Source: Elusimicrobiales bacterium
GTDB lineage: Bacteria > Elusimicrobiota > Elusimicrobia > Elusimicrobiales > UBA9959
Reading direction: 5' to 3'
NCBI GenBank assembly: GCA_023701245.1
Contig: JAMPXK010000014.1
Span: 1 to 47,897 of the forward strand
DNA length: 47,897 nucleotides
The notes beneath the pieces are model-generated. The model searched no databases, was not told the origin of the DNA, and was given only the letters and a program-made list of their open reading frames with translations. The translations under genes and the position numbers were made by a program. Below are positions 1 through 7,902 of this stretch, one piece after another. Position 1 is the first letter of the stretch; each line of letters opens with the position of its first letter.

Positions 1-106
1 AGGCGGGAAAAAAATAAATTTAAAATTTAATTTTCCGGCGGAGAAACTGCGGGAATTTAAGGCGCTAACGGAAACTTCTTGCGCCAAAAATCTTCGGGAA
101 GAAATT

Positions 107-182
107 TGGCGGCCCCTACGGGATTCGAACCCGTGATCTCTGCCTTGAGAGGGCAGCGTCCTAACCGCTAGACGAAGGGGCC
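107..182 (-). tRNA. tRNA-Glu (anticodon CTC)
   Basis: Read on the minus strand this folds as a full cloverleaf. The 7-bp acceptor stem pairs GGCCCCT with AGGGGCC, the D-arm carries the Glu-like GTCTAGCGGTTAGGAC, the T-loop is TTCGAAT, and the anticodon loop CTCTCAA gives CTC (bases 147-149). The discriminator G is followed directly by CCA, so the 3' CCA is encoded. The sequence closely resembles bacterial tRNA-Glu. It is probably transcribed together with the tRNA-Thr 46 bases upstream. Confidence 0.95.
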
Positions 183-228
183 GTAAGACTATATTTTACC
201 AAATAGCGGCGGTTAGGGCAAAAAACAG

Positions 229-300
229 AGCCGACTATCGGATTTGAACCGATGACCTGCTGTTTACAAAACAGCTGCTCTACCGCTGAGCTAAGTCGGC
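229..300 (-). tRNA. tRNA-Thr (anticodon TGT)
   Basis: Minus-strand cloverleaf with acceptor stem GCCGACT/AGTCGGC, D-arm TAGCTCAGCGGTAGAGCA, anticodon stem GCTGT/ACAGC with loop TTTGTAA (anticodon TGT, bases 266-268), and T-arm ATCGG/CCGAT. The discriminator is T. Unlike the adjacent tRNA-Glu, the following bases read CTG, so CCA is not encoded and must be added after transcription. Confidence 0.95.
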
Positions 301-477
301 GACAGAGGCTATTTTACAATAATACTCGGGCTCGCGGGAGGCATGGCGGGCTGGCCGGCGGGGGGCGTTACCCAATTGCCTGGCCAGGAGTAGGCCCTTT
401 GGCACTCTCCTTGCTATAGGATTTCATTTATACTATCTTTACTGTATGCGGCAGGTCTCGCAGGCAAACAAAGCAAC

Positions 478-1461
478 ATGCGTAAACTTCTTATAGCTCT
501 CGTCTTGGCCCTCTCCGCTTCGTCCAACCTCTGGGCGCAGTTGAAAGTCACTTTTATCAATGTCGGCCAGGGCGACGCCATCTACGTGGAGTTCCCCGGC
601 GGCAAGAACGCCCTGATAGACGGCGGCAGCTCCGGGGTGCTCGTGGACAATTTCCTGAAGACGAAGGGCGTGACCAAGATAGACTACGTCGCCCTTACCC
701 ATCCCCACAGCGACCATTACCGTGGCCTTAAGAAGGTCTTCACCAACTACCAGGTGGACAACTATTACGACACCAAGGCCGAGAACAGGGACGCGGCAGG
801 CGACAATAACCTGCGCGAACTGGCGGCGGCGGAGCCCGGCTGCAAAACCCACTATCCCAAGCCCGGCGAGATCCTGAACTGGGACCCCAAGGTGACGGTA
901 AAGGTCTTCAACGCCTGCTGGCAGCCGGTGATCATGCACGAGAACGACGAAACCAACAACTGCTCGCTCGTGATGCGCCTTTACTACAACGGCAACGGCG
1001 TGCTCCTGACCGGCGACGCCAATTCCGATATCGAGGTGGACATGCTGAGCCACTTCAAGACCGGCCTGCAGTCCAATATCCTGAAGGTGGGCCATCACGG
1101 TTCGCGCACTTCCACCAGCGACGCTTTCCTGGCCCGCGTGCGGCCGGACTACGCTTTCATCTCCGTGGGTATCGGCAACAAGTACGGCCATCCCCACCAG
1201 GAAGCCCTCGCCCGCCTGCGCAATGCCGGCGCCAAGATCTACCTGACCACCGACGGGACGCAGTCTCTCACCATTCCCCCGCCGGACAAGCTGACGCCGG
1301 GTCCCGGCAAACCGATCATCCACGACGCCGTCGGAAACCGGCTGGAGCCCCAGTCCATGGTAGTGGACCTGACCTGGGACCCCGCCGAACTTGGCGGCGT
1401 GAGCTCACCGGCGCTGGACCAATTGAAGGAACAGGCCTCTTCGGGCCCCGCCGCGGAGTAA
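478..1461 (+). CDS. secreted ComEC/Rec2-type metallo-beta-lactamase-fold hydrolase
   Basis: A 327-residue protein with an N-terminal signal peptide (residues 1-20, ending NLWA-Q). The mature part starts with the typical opening of ComEC-related metallo-beta-lactamase domains (FINVGQGDA, then LIDGG). The metal site THPHSDH is at 74-80, followed by a later LLTGD and a VGHHGS block. It lacks the membrane channel region of full ComEC, so it is a stand-alone exported hydrolase, probably of phosphoester or nucleic-acid substrates (inferred from the family). The start has no clear Shine-Dalgarno, but the signal peptide begins here. A strong terminator follows at 1492. Confidence 0.85.
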   Translation: MRKLLIALVLALSASSNLWAQLKVTFINVGQGDAIYVEFPGGKNALIDGGSSGVLVDNFLKTKGVTKIDYVALTHPHSDHYRGLKKVFTNYQVDNYYDTKAENRDAAGDNNLRELAAAEPGCKTHYPKPGEILNWDPKVTVKVFNACWQPVIMHENDETNNCSLVMRLYYNGNGVLLTGDANSDIEVDMLSHFKTGLQSNILKVGHHGSRTSTSDAFLARVRPDYAFISVGIGNKYGHPHQEALARLRNAGAKIYLTTDGTQSLTIPPPDKLTPGPGKPIIHDAVGNRLEPQSMVVDLTWDPAELGGVSSPALDQLKEQASSGPAAE

Positions 1462-1491
1462 TTCCACCTTTTGCCGGCTTCAGCCGGAGAG

Positions 1492-1524
1492 AACAGCCGC
1501 CCCGAACGGGCGGCTGTTGTTTTT
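1492..1524 (+). terminator. intrinsic terminator after the metallo-hydrolase gene
   Basis: An 11-bp perfect stem (AACAGCCGCCC with GGGCGGCTGTT) and a five-base loop, followed by G and five T. It separates the hydrolase gene from the U32 cassette. Confidence 0.85.
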
Positions 1525-1564
1525 GCGCCCGCCAGTTACGCCGAAGGCCGATCTCCCGGCCCGA

Positions 1565-1593
1565 TTGAACCCTCCGGCCCAATTTGGTAGTTT
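1565..1593 (+). promoter_or_regulatory. candidate leaderless promoter for the U32 cassette
   Basis: TTGAAC (1565-1570), a 17-base spacer, then TAGTTT (1588-1593). The start codon at 1600 follows only six bases after the -10-like box and no Shine-Dalgarno is present, so the mRNA would start at or near the AUG. Confidence 0.5.
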
Positions 1594-1599
1594 AACTAG

Positions 1600-2487
1600 A
1601 TGAAGTTCACGGTGGGAGTGAAATCTGCCGAAGAGGCGCGTTATTTCCTGGAGAACGGCGCGGACGAGCTGTATTGCGGCCTGGCCGGCCTGCTCAATAA
1701 CCGCCTGCCGCGCGAGAACCTGCCCGGCTCCGAAGGGGCGGAGGAGATAATCCGCCTTGCCGGCGGGAAACGCGTGTTCCTGGCCGTCAACGAGATAGTG
1801 CCGGCCGAACTTTACGGCCCCGCGCTGGACATTTTAAAGGGCCTCCGGCGCCGCGGCCTGTTCGGCGTGATCCTGCGCGACCCGGCCTTCCTGTCTTTCC
1901 TGCGCGCCGAAAAATTCAGCCTGTACGTGACGCTCAGCACGCTGGCGCTGTGTTTCAACCGCGGCGCGCTGGAGTTCTTCGGGCGGCTGGGCATAAACCG
2001 GCTGGTGCTGCCCATGCAGCTGATGCCCGAGAACGCGGGTTCGCTCCTGAAGAACAAACTGGGCATAGAGACCGAGGTGTTCTGCCAGCGGCTTTATTAC
2101 GGCGTGAACGTGGACTCCATGTGCTTCCTGCCCTGCCCGCAGACCGCCGAGAGCGGCAGCCGCAAGTTCCCGGACTTCACCTGCCTGCTGCCGTTCAAAT
2201 GCCGCGGCGGGGAATTCCGCATGCCCATGCCCGGGCCGGAATACATGATGAACGCCTTCTACGATTTTTACCACGGCGGCGCGGACTACGTGAAGATAGC
2301 GCGCTGGCCCAATACCCTGCGGCAGGCCGACCTGTTCCACAAAGTGCGCTACCTGGTTAAGCTGCTCGACAAGGGCGCCTCCCGCAAGCTTTTCGTGCAT
2401 GAAGGATTGAAGATAGACTCGAAACCGACGGAATATGGAAAAAGCTTTACTTTCAGGCCGGCTGCTCCCGGCGCGCGCCGCGCTTAA
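1600..2487 (+). CDS. U32-family Fe-S protein, UbiU-like (copy 1)
   Basis: A 295-residue U32 (collagenase-like peptidase family) protein with the family signature GADELYCG at 20-27. Cysteines at 162, 175, 179 and 195 lie where UbiU carries its 4Fe-4S ligands, and four are conserved in copy 2 (3123). Studied U32 proteins (UbiU/UbiV, RlhA, TrhP) act in hydroxylation rather than proteolysis; UbiU-UbiV carries out O2-independent ubiquinone hydroxylation. The substrate here is unknown and no ubi genes are nearby. The gene overlaps its UbiV-like partner by 53 bases in the +1 frame, implying coupled translation and probably a heterodimer. Confidence 0.8.
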   Translation: MKFTVGVKSAEEARYFLENGADELYCGLAGLLNNRLPRENLPGSEGAEEIIRLAGGKRVFLAVNEIVPAELYGPALDILKGLRRRGLFGVILRDPAFLSFLRAEKFSLYVTLSTLALCFNRGALEFFGRLGINRLVLPMQLMPENAGSLLKNKLGIETEVFCQRLYYGVNVDSMCFLPCPQTAESGSRKFPDFTCLLPFKCRGGEFRMPMPGPEYMMNAFYDFYHGGADYVKIARWPNTLRQADLFHKVRYLVKLLDKGASRKLFVHEGLKIDSKPTEYGKSFTFRPAAPGARRA

Positions 2488-3100
2488 AGGTTGTACGCGG
2501 CTGGTGGCCGGCAGCGAATACTGCCAGAACCGGCTGCCGGACCTTAAGACGCTGGCCGCGCTGCGCCGTCACGCCCCGGTGACGCTGGCGACCTCCATCC
2601 TGACCGACGAGGGCCTGGCCGCGGTTTCGGCGCTGATAGCCGCCGCTTTCCGGCGCGGCCTTATGGACGAAGTGATAGTCAACGACTGGGGCCTGCTGGA
2701 ACCTTTAAAAAAATTGCGCGGCCTGGCCCTGTCCGCCGGGCGCCTGCTGTGCGTGGAGTTGTCCGCCACCGAACCCGGGTGGACTGAAAAATTCCTCCGG
2801 GAGTACGGCATAACCGCCGCCGAGACCGACGATAAAAAGATGGCGGCGCGGCTGAAGGCGCTGGGGCTGAAGGTCTCCTGGCACGCGCCGCACGCTTTCA
2901 AGGCGGTTACCACGTATTGTCCTTTCGAACGGCATTTTAAAGCCAAATGCGGCTTCGCCTGCGAAGGCCGGGTGCTCCAGCTGAAAAATCCGCACCTGAA
3001 AGCTCCGCTGCTGCTCACGGAGAAAGTTTACCTGACGCCCGGCGGGTCGGCCAGGCCGCCGGCCGGGGTTTGGCGTGTTGTAAGGCGGGAAGGTTTTTAA
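2435..3100 (+). CDS. UbiV-like U32-related Fe-S partner (copy 1)
   Basis: A 221-residue protein starting inside the end of the UbiU-like gene. It has one early cysteine in AGSEYCQ (C30) and a late group C162-x9-C172-xxx-C176. This pattern (one Cys near the N-terminus, then C-x(9-12)-C-xxx-C) matches the 4Fe-4S ligands of E. coli UbiV (C39, C180, C193, C197). A VNDWG segment at 82-86 resembles U32 cores. It is shorter than UbiV (about 290 residues). It is probably the obligate partner of the 1600 product. The assignment rests on cysteine pattern and gene pairing, not on an alignment. Confidence 0.65.
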   Translation: MEKALLSGRLLPARAALKGCTRLVAGSEYCQNRLPDLKTLAALRRHAPVTLATSILTDEGLAAVSALIAAAFRRGLMDEVIVNDWGLLEPLKKLRGLALSAGRLLCVELSATEPGWTEKFLREYGITAAETDDKKMAARLKALGLKVSWHAPHAFKAVTTYCPFERHFKAKCGFACEGRVLQLKNPHLKAPLLLTEKVYLTPGGSARPPAGVWRVVRREGF

Positions 3101-3122
3101 TAAGATTAGACCAGAGGTAGTT

Positions 3123-4049
3123 ATGCCAGCCACCAAAAAAAATCCCGCGGCCAAAAAGCACAAGATGCGCGTCCTGGTGGGCGTGCGCACGCTCAACGAG
3201 GCGGAGTTCTTCCTGACTCGCGGGGCCGACGAAGTTTACTGCGGCCTGCCCGAGATCCCCAACCACGGCGTGACGGCCGAGAATTTTTCCTCCGAGAAAG
3301 AGCTGCGGGCCACCATAGACCTGGCTAAAAAACTGGGCAAGCAGGTCTTTATAGTGGCCAACGACGTCTTCCCGGCCGGCGTGTTCCCCAAGGCGGCGGC
3401 CAAGGTGGCCGAACTGGTGCGCTACGGGGCGAGCGGCGTCATCATCCGCGACATGGCCCTGCTGGAATATTTCAAGAAGCGTAAACTCAGGACTTATTTT
3501 ACCCTCAGCACGCTGGGCCTCTGTTTCAACCGCGAGGCGCTGAAATTCTTCAAGGAGCGGGGCGTGGCGCGCATAGTGCTGCCGCAGCACCTGGCCCCGG
3601 CGGAAGCCGCGCCCATGTTCGACAAGGCGCTGGGCATGGACATAGAGGTGTTCTGCCTGCCGCTGTTCTACGAAGTGAACATCAATTCCCTGTGTTCGCT
3701 GTCCTGCCCCTGCTCGCAGGAAGCCGTGACCGACCCGCGGCTGCAGAAGGCCTACACCTGCCTCTCGGCGCTGAAGCGCTCCGACGACGGCGGCTTCTAC
3801 ACCATGCCCATGCCGAACAGCGAAACGCTGCTCAACTATTTCTACGACTATTACCACCTGGGCGCCAAGTGCATGAAAGTGGCGCGCGGCCCCAACGGCG
3901 AAGAGGTGATAGAGCTTTTTTACAAGTCGCTGCTGCTCACGCGCCTGCTGGAGAAAGGCGTGTCGCGCGCGGCCTTCGTGCACGAAGGCAAAAAGATAGT
4001 CAGCTCTTCTCAAAACTATGGAAAACGCTATATCGTTAAGCGTTTCTGA
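3123..4049 (+). CDS. U32-family Fe-S protein, UbiU-like (copy 2)
   Basis: A 308-residue paralogue of the 1600 product. It shares GADEVYCG (34-41), the TLSTLGLCFN block and the Cys set C178, C191, C195, C213 in the same order. A Lys-rich N-terminal extension of about 14 residues is its main difference. It starts 22 bases after copy 1 of the partner gene and overlaps the next gene by 32 bases in the same +1 arrangement as the first pair. The two-gene cassette was therefore duplicated as a unit and has since diverged, suggesting two related substrates or positions. Confidence 0.8.
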   Translation: MPATKKNPAAKKHKMRVLVGVRTLNEAEFFLTRGADEVYCGLPEIPNHGVTAENFSSEKELRATIDLAKKLGKQVFIVANDVFPAGVFPKAAAKVAELVRYGASGVIIRDMALLEYFKKRKLRTYFTLSTLGLCFNREALKFFKERGVARIVLPQHLAPAEAAPMFDKALGMDIEVFCLPLFYEVNINSLCSLSCPCSQEAVTDPRLQKAYTCLSALKRSDDGGFYTMPMPNSETLLNYFYDYYHLGAKCMKVARGPNGEEVIELFYKSLLLTRLLEKGVSRAAFVHEGKKIVSSSQNYGKRYIVKRF

Positions 4050-4701
4050 GCTGCCGGGCCTCAGGCCCGCCGCGCTGAAAGGCTATGACCGGGTCTATAT
4101 CGGCAGCGAGTTCTGCCAGAACAAGCTGCCTTCCGCCGCCGCTTTCCTCCGGCTGGAGAAGCTGTTCAAAGGGCCGGTGACGCTGGCCACGCCGCTGCTC
4201 ACCGACGGCGGTCTGGACCAGGCCCTGGCGCTGATAAAAAAACTGGCCGCGGCGAAGCGCAAAAAACCGCTGGAAGTGGTGGTGAACGACTGGGGCCTGC
4301 TGCGCCTGCTTAAGAAAAATAAACTGGTGCGGCCGGTGCTGGGGCGCCTGCTGATGTGGGAGATAGGCGAGATGGACAAGCCTTTTCTCAACGCCTTCTG
4401 CCGCGAATACCGCGTGGCGGGGGTGGAGACGGACAGCGCCGAGGTGCTGGCCAAGCTGAAGGGCGTTTCGGGGCCCGTGCACTTCCATTATCCTTTCGGG
4501 TTCAAGTCGGTCACGCGCTACTGCTCCTATATCCGGGACTTCAACTCCTCGGCCTGCGCGCTGGAATGCGGGCCGCTCTTCGTGCGGCTTTCCAGCAAGG
4601 CCATACCCGAGCCCATCTACATGCAGGGCAACGCCTATTTCATCCCGAACAAGCCGCTCAGGAACCCGCTGATAAAGCGGTTGATAAAAGCCTCCGTTTA
4701 A
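4018..4701 (+). CDS. UbiV-like U32-related Fe-S partner (copy 2)
   Basis: A 227-residue paralogue of the 2435 product, with GSEFCQNKLP (C33) and the cluster C169-x10-C180-xxx-C184. Its start codon sits at the same place in the upstream gene as in copy 1: the ATG is formed across a Tyr-Gly codon pair (NYGK here, EYGK in copy 1). This conserved overlap supports both the start choice and a requirement for coupled synthesis with the UbiU-like partner. Confidence 0.65.
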   Translation: MENAISLSVSELPGLRPAALKGYDRVYIGSEFCQNKLPSAAAFLRLEKLFKGPVTLATPLLTDGGLDQALALIKKLAAAKRKKPLEVVVNDWGLLRLLKKNKLVRPVLGRLLMWEIGEMDKPFLNAFCREYRVAGVETDSAEVLAKLKGVSGPVHFHYPFGFKSVTRYCSYIRDFNSSACALECGPLFVRLSSKAIPEPIYMQGNAYFIPNKPLRNPLIKRLIKASV

Positions 4702-4710
4702 GGGGACCCC

Positions 4711-5220
4711 ATGGGTAAAAAAATAGCTATGTTCATAGCCTTCCAGGGCTTCCGCGACGAGGAATACGTGGAGCCGAAGAAGGCCCTGGAGGCCGCCGGC
4801 CACAAGGTGGTAACGGTCTCCACCGCCAAAGGCGAGGCGCGCGGCAAGTTCCGCGTGACCGCGCAGGTGGACAAGACCGTGGAAGAGATAGACGCCGCCG
4901 ACTATGACGCGCTGACGCTGGTGGGCGGCCCCGGCGCTCTGGAGCACCTGGACACGCCGGCGGTGCACGCCGTGTTCCGCAAAGGCGCGGAACTCGGCAA
5001 GGTGATAGGGGCCATCTGCATTTCCCCCGTGGCGCTGGCGCACGCGGGCCTCTTGAAAGGCCGCACGGTAACCTGCTGGCCCGACGGCGCCGCCGAGGTG
5101 GAGAGGGGAGGCGGGAAATATACGGGGGCGGAACTGGAGACGGACGGCCGGCTGATAACGGCCAGCGGGCCGCTGCCGGCCAGGAAATACGGCCAGGCGC
5201 TGGCCGAGGCTTTGAAATAA
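4711..5220 (+). CDS. DJ-1/PfpI family protein
   Basis: A 169-residue class I glutamine-amidotransferase-like protein of the DJ-1/PfpI family. The nucleophile-elbow cysteine is C103 (GAICISP) and the usual acidic partner lies in the RDEEYVEP segment (E17/E18). Length is normal for single-domain members. Such proteins are described as glyoxalases/deglycases, chaperones or proteases, so the exact activity cannot be assigned. A GGGG-containing ribosome site lies five bases before ATG. It follows the U32 cassette by nine bases, so it is probably in the same transcript. Confidence 0.85.
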   Translation: MGKKIAMFIAFQGFRDEEYVEPKKALEAAGHKVVTVSTAKGEARGKFRVTAQVDKTVEEIDAADYDALTLVGGPGALEHLDTPAVHAVFRKGAELGKVIGAICISPVALAHAGLLKGRTVTCWPDGAAEVERGGGKYTGAELETDGRLITASGPLPARKYGQALAEALK

Positions 5221-5231
5221 CAGGAGGAAAC

Positions 5232-5813
5232 ATGAAACTATTGAACGCCATGATCATTTCCGCGATGCTGGCCGGCACGGCCGCCGCGGCTGAAAACAAG
5301 CCCGCCGCCGACGCCTGGAAGACCAGGACCTTTACGGCGGAGGAATTGAAGCAGTACAACGGCAAGGACGGCAAGCCGGTCTACGCGGCGGTGGACGGCA
5401 TCGTCTACGACCTGTCCGGTTCCAAATACTGGAAGACCGGCCGGCATATGAAGCTGCACGACGCCGGAACGGACCTGAGCTCCGATATCCACAATAAAGC
5501 GCCCAAGGCCATTCACCGGGACGGCAAGATCCTGGAAGGGATGCCGAAGGTGGGGGTGATGAAGGAAACCGCCGTGGCCAAGCCCCTGGTGGCGATACAT
5601 AAGGTGGCGGCCGCCGAGGTGGGGCAGGACGCCTCCTGTCCCGTGACGCGCAAGAAGCTGAAGATCACCGAAAAGACCCCGGCGCTGGACTTCAAGGGAA
5701 AGACCTACTACTTCGCCGGGGACGCGGCCCTGGAGGCCTTCCGCGCCGCGCCCGACAAGTACCTGGGCGGCATGGGCGACAAGGTAAAGAACCTCTTCAA
5801 GAAAAAAAGCTGA
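5232..5813 (+). CDS. exported cytochrome b5-like heme-binding protein with YHS-like domain
   Basis: A 193-residue protein. A signal peptide (1-20) is followed by a cytochrome-b5-like heme/steroid-binding domain (about 32-95, with VYAAVDGIVYDLSGS, YWKTGRHMKLHDAG and DLSSDI). A second small domain (about 133-180) begins SCPVT and contains YYFAGDAALEAF, typical of YHS/TRASH metal-binding modules. It probably binds heme and a metal in the periplasm, in electron transfer or metal handling (inference). An AGGAGG ribosome site is seven bases upstream, and it follows the DJ-1 gene by 11 bases. Confidence 0.8.
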   Translation: MKLLNAMIISAMLAGTAAAAENKPAADAWKTRTFTAEELKQYNGKDGKPVYAAVDGIVYDLSGSKYWKTGRHMKLHDAGTDLSSDIHNKAPKAIHRDGKILEGMPKVGVMKETAVAKPLVAIHKVAAAEVGQDASCPVTRKKLKITEKTPALDFKGKTYYFAGDAALEAFRAAPDKYLGGMGDKVKNLFKKKS

Positions 5814-5831
5814 CGAACGGCGGGAAAGAAC

Positions 5832-5870
5832 GACGGGCCGCACACGCAAGCGTGCGGCCCGTCTTTTTTT
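5832..5870 (+). terminator. strong intrinsic terminator
   Basis: A 12-bp perfect GC-rich stem (GACGGGCCGCAC with GTGCGGCCCGTC) with an eight-base loop, followed by seven T. It ends the U32/DJ-1/cytochrome b5 transcription unit and lies just beyond the 3' end of the convergent phosphatase gene. Confidence 0.9.
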
Positions 5871-5872
5871 AT

Positions 5873-6466
5873 TCAGAAGCTGTCGCCGGGCAGCAGGCGC
5901 TGCGGGAGGTCCTGGAACCGCGTCACTTTGCCGCGGCTCAGGTCCAGGACCCAGACCCTGTCGAAAGAGGAGTCGTTCCATTCTCCGGGCAGGGAATACT
6001 GGATGGCTGGCGAAGAGGAGTTGTAGGCCGCCAGCTGGGCCGCTATCTCCACCAGGGCGGTGTGCTGCCAGCATACCAGGACCATGCGCCCCGCGTACTC
6101 CGGGTTCTCCATGATGTCGCGGACCAGTTTGCGCGTCTGGTCGCGGGTGAAATCCGTGTTCAGCCGCAGCTGCAGGGCTTTGGCCAGCGGCTTTACGGTC
6201 TGTATGGCGCGGACGGAGCTGTTCTCGTCCTTCTGGGCCATGGCGTAAATGGCGACAGGCGTGCCGTAGCGGGTGACGGCGGGCTCGGACTGAAAGAACC
6301 AGACGAGAGCTTCGGCCCGTTCGAAGCCTTTTGCGCTCAATTCGTTGCTGTTGCCGGGCTTTTCCGCGTGGCGGATAAGGATAACCTGCGCGGGGGCGGC
6401 GGCCGCCGCCGCGGGGGCCAGGAAAGCGGCCGCGGCGCAGCCAAGGAGCAGCAGGATCTTTTTCAT
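5873..6466 (-). CDS. exported histidine phosphatase (phosphoglycerate mutase-like)
   Basis: A 197-residue protein with an Ala-rich signal peptide (about 1-26) and the histidine-phosphatase core motif LIRHAEK, in which His takes the phosphoryl group. The second catalytic His lies in LVCWQHTAL. Members act on varied phosphorylated substrates, and export argues against a glycolytic role. The start at 6466 is chosen for the signal peptide, although the reading frame stays open much further upstream. There is no visible Shine-Dalgarno. It lies downstream of the ygeW-like gene but is separated from it by a terminator. Confidence 0.8.
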   Translation of the reverse strand: MKKILLLLGCAAAAFLAPAAAAAAPAQVILIRHAEKPGNSNELSAKGFERAEALVWFFQSEPAVTRYGTPVAIYAMAQKDENSSVRAIQTVKPLAKALQLRLNTDFTRDQTRKLVRDIMENPEYAGRMVLVCWQHTALVEIAAQLAAYNSSSPAIQYSLPGEWNDSSFDRVWVLDLSRGKVTRFQDLPQRLLPGDSF

Positions 6467-6532
6467 CGCTAGTGTAAGGTTAGCATTAAGGGAAAGGCGG
6501 CGTATGAAGCGAACGGCCCAGGCGGCGGGCGC

Positions 6533-6560
6533 TTTTTGGCCCACGCCCCGCGTGGGTCCT
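6533..6560 (+). repeat. short intergenic hairpin repeat, copy a
   Basis: T5 followed by GGCCCACG-CCCCG-CGTGGGTC-CT. An 8-bp stem carries a single G.T wobble. Related hairpins with the same GGCCC...GGGTCC arms, and the wobble in the same place, occur at 30350 and 41012. Confidence 0.5.
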
Positions 6561-6573
6561 GCCCGCCGGGGCG

Positions 6574-6601
6574 CAAAAAAACCGGGCGGCGGCGCCCGGT
6601 T
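6574..6601 (-). terminator. terminator of the ygeW-like gene
   Basis: On the minus strand, an ACCGGGCG/CGCCCGGT stem with a four-base loop is followed by a run of T (A6 on the plus strand at 6575-6580). It lies 24 bases after the stop of the carbamoyltransferase gene. Confidence 0.8.
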
Positions 6602-6624
6602 CTTTTGCCTTGCGCAAGGAGGGC

Positions 6625-7815
6625 TTACAGCACCCGCTTGCGGGCGGCGCCCGCCAGCTCGGCGAGGAGCTTGGCCGGGGCCTTCTTGGTGCAGGCGGCT
6701 ATCATGGCCGCTATGACGAAGGGCTTGTAGCCGGCTTCCTTGTAGGTGCCGATGCGGGCCTTCTCGAAGACGCTCGCGCTCACCTCGCCGGCCTTGCAGC
6801 TGACGTCGGTGATGTCGGCGGGCAGGCAGTGCATGTACACGGCCTTGCCGCCCTTGGTGAGGGCCATCTTCTTCTCGTCGCATTCCCAGCTCTTGAACTT
6901 GGCGTTGTTCTCGAGACATTCCTTCTCGAGCGTCTTGAGGCCGGCCTGGTCGCCCTTTTCGAGCAGCGCGGTGCGGCGCTCCATCACTTTGAACGGCGCC
7001 CAGCTCTTGGGGTAGACGATGTCGGCGTCCTTGAAGGCGCTCTCCATGCTGTTGGAGACCTTGAAGGAACCGCCGGACTTGGCGGCGTGCTTCTTGGCCA
7101 CTTCTATCGTGTCGGGCAGCAGGTCGTAGCCTTCGGGGTAGGCCAGCTCCACTTCCATGCCGAAGCGGCTCATAAGGGTGATGACGCCCTGCGGCACGGA
7201 GAGCGGCTTGCCGTAGCTGGGGGAGTAGGCCCAGGTCATGGCGATCTTCTTGCCTTTGAGCTTGTCGAAGCCGCCGAAATGGTTCTTGATGAACAGCAGG
7301 TCGGACATGCTCTGGGTGGGGTGGTCCAAATCGCACTGGAGGTTCACCACGGCCGGGCGCTGGTTGAGCACGCCCTGCTTGAAGCCGTCGTCGAGGGCCT
7401 CGGCCACTTCCTTCATATAGGTGTGCCCCTTGCCGATGAACATGTCGTCGCGGATACCGACGGCCTCGGTGAGGAAGGAGATCATGTTGGCGGTCTCGCG
7501 CACGGTCTCGCCGTGGGCGATCTGGGACTTCCCTTCGTCGAGGTCCTGCACCGCGAGGCCCAGCAGGTTGCAGGCGCTGGAGAACGAGAAGCGCGTGCGG
7601 GTGGAGTTGTCGCGGAAGTTGGACACGGCGAGGCCGGTCTTGAACATGGCCGCGTCGATGTTCTGCGCGTGCATTTCCTTGAGGATCTCGGCGATCTTGA
7701 GGACCGCGTGGATCTCCGCGTCGGATTTCTGCCAGGTCAGCAGGAAGTCCTTGCCGTAAAGGTCGGCACCGAGTTTTTCCAGTTCCGCTATGGATGCTTT
7801 CAGGTCTAAGGCCAT
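6625..7815 (-). CDS. ygeW: YgeW-type (knotted) carbamoyltransferase
   Basis: A 396-residue protein with the same length as E. coli YgeW and very similar blocks along its whole length. It has the carbamoyl-phosphate loop FRDNSTRTRFS, then DEGKSQIAHGET, LVNLQCD-like NLQCDLDHPTQS, AMTWAYSPSYGKPLS and the HCLPADI carbamoyltransferase signature. YgeW belongs to the aspartate/ornithine carbamoyltransferase superfamily and is usually encoded beside ygeX, ygeY, a hydantoinase and carbamate kinase, linked to anaerobic purine-derived 2,3-diaminopropionate metabolism. Here it stands alone; a carbamate kinase lies 25 kb away. Start at 7815 is supported by GGAGAA seven bases upstream. Confidence 0.9.
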   Translation of the reverse strand: MALDLKASIAELEKLGADLYGKDFLLTWQKSDAEIHAVLKIAEILKEMHAQNIDAAMFKTGLAVSNFRDNSTRTRFSFSSACNLLGLAVQDLDEGKSQIAHGETVRETANMISFLTEAVGIRDDMFIGKGHTYMKEVAEALDDGFKQGVLNQRPAVVNLQCDLDHPTQSMSDLLFIKNHFGGFDKLKGKKIAMTWAYSPSYGKPLSVPQGVITLMSRFGMEVELAYPEGYDLLPDTIEVAKKHAAKSGGSFKVSNSMESAFKDADIVYPKSWAPFKVMERRTALLEKGDQAGLKTLEKECLENNAKFKSWECDEKKMALTKGGKAVYMHCLPADITDVSCKAGEVSASVFEKARIGTYKEAGYKPFVIAAMIAACTKKAPAKLLAELAGAARKRVL

Positions 7816-7850
7816 GGTTTTTCTCCGGTGTTCAGCTGAAATATCATTCA

Positions 7851-7880
7851 ATTAAATGTCTTTCGCCGTCGTATTGTCAA
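7851..7880 (-). promoter_or_regulatory. candidate promoter for the ygeW-like gene
   Basis: On the minus strand, a perfect TTGACA (7880-7875), an 18-base spacer and TTTAAT (7856-7851), giving a leader of about 30 bases. The -35 box overlaps that of the divergent hxsB promoter. Confidence 0.5.
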
Positions 7881-7902
7881 GGCGGAGGGCAAGTTTTATA
7901 TG
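7874..7902 (+). promoter_or_regulatory. candidate promoter for the Hxs operon
   Basis: TTGTCA (7874-7879), a 17-base spacer and TATATG (7897-7902). A transcript starting near 7909 would have a leader of about 27 bases before ATG 7936. Confidence 0.5.

Noticed and set aside
84-106. Terminator after the tRNA pair
   Set aside because: On the minus strand a short TCTTC/GAAGA hairpin precedes T5, but the stem is only about four pairs with a tiny loop.
399-434. Promoter TTGGCA...TATACT before the metallo-hydrolase gene
   Set aside because: The spacing between the boxes is about 24 bases, too long for a normal promoter; only the TATACT is suggestive.
439-1323. Long minus-strand open frame opposite the metallo-hydrolase gene
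   Set aside because: Low-complexity, His/Val/Gly-rich translation with no domain; it is the mirror of a clear gene in GC-rich DNA. Many similar antisense frames across the window were left out for the same reason.
5873-7336. A 487-residue protein fusing the phosphatase to upstream sequence
   Set aside because: The upstream part reads through a terminator and across the carbamoyltransferase gene in another frame; the signal peptide fixes the start at 6466.
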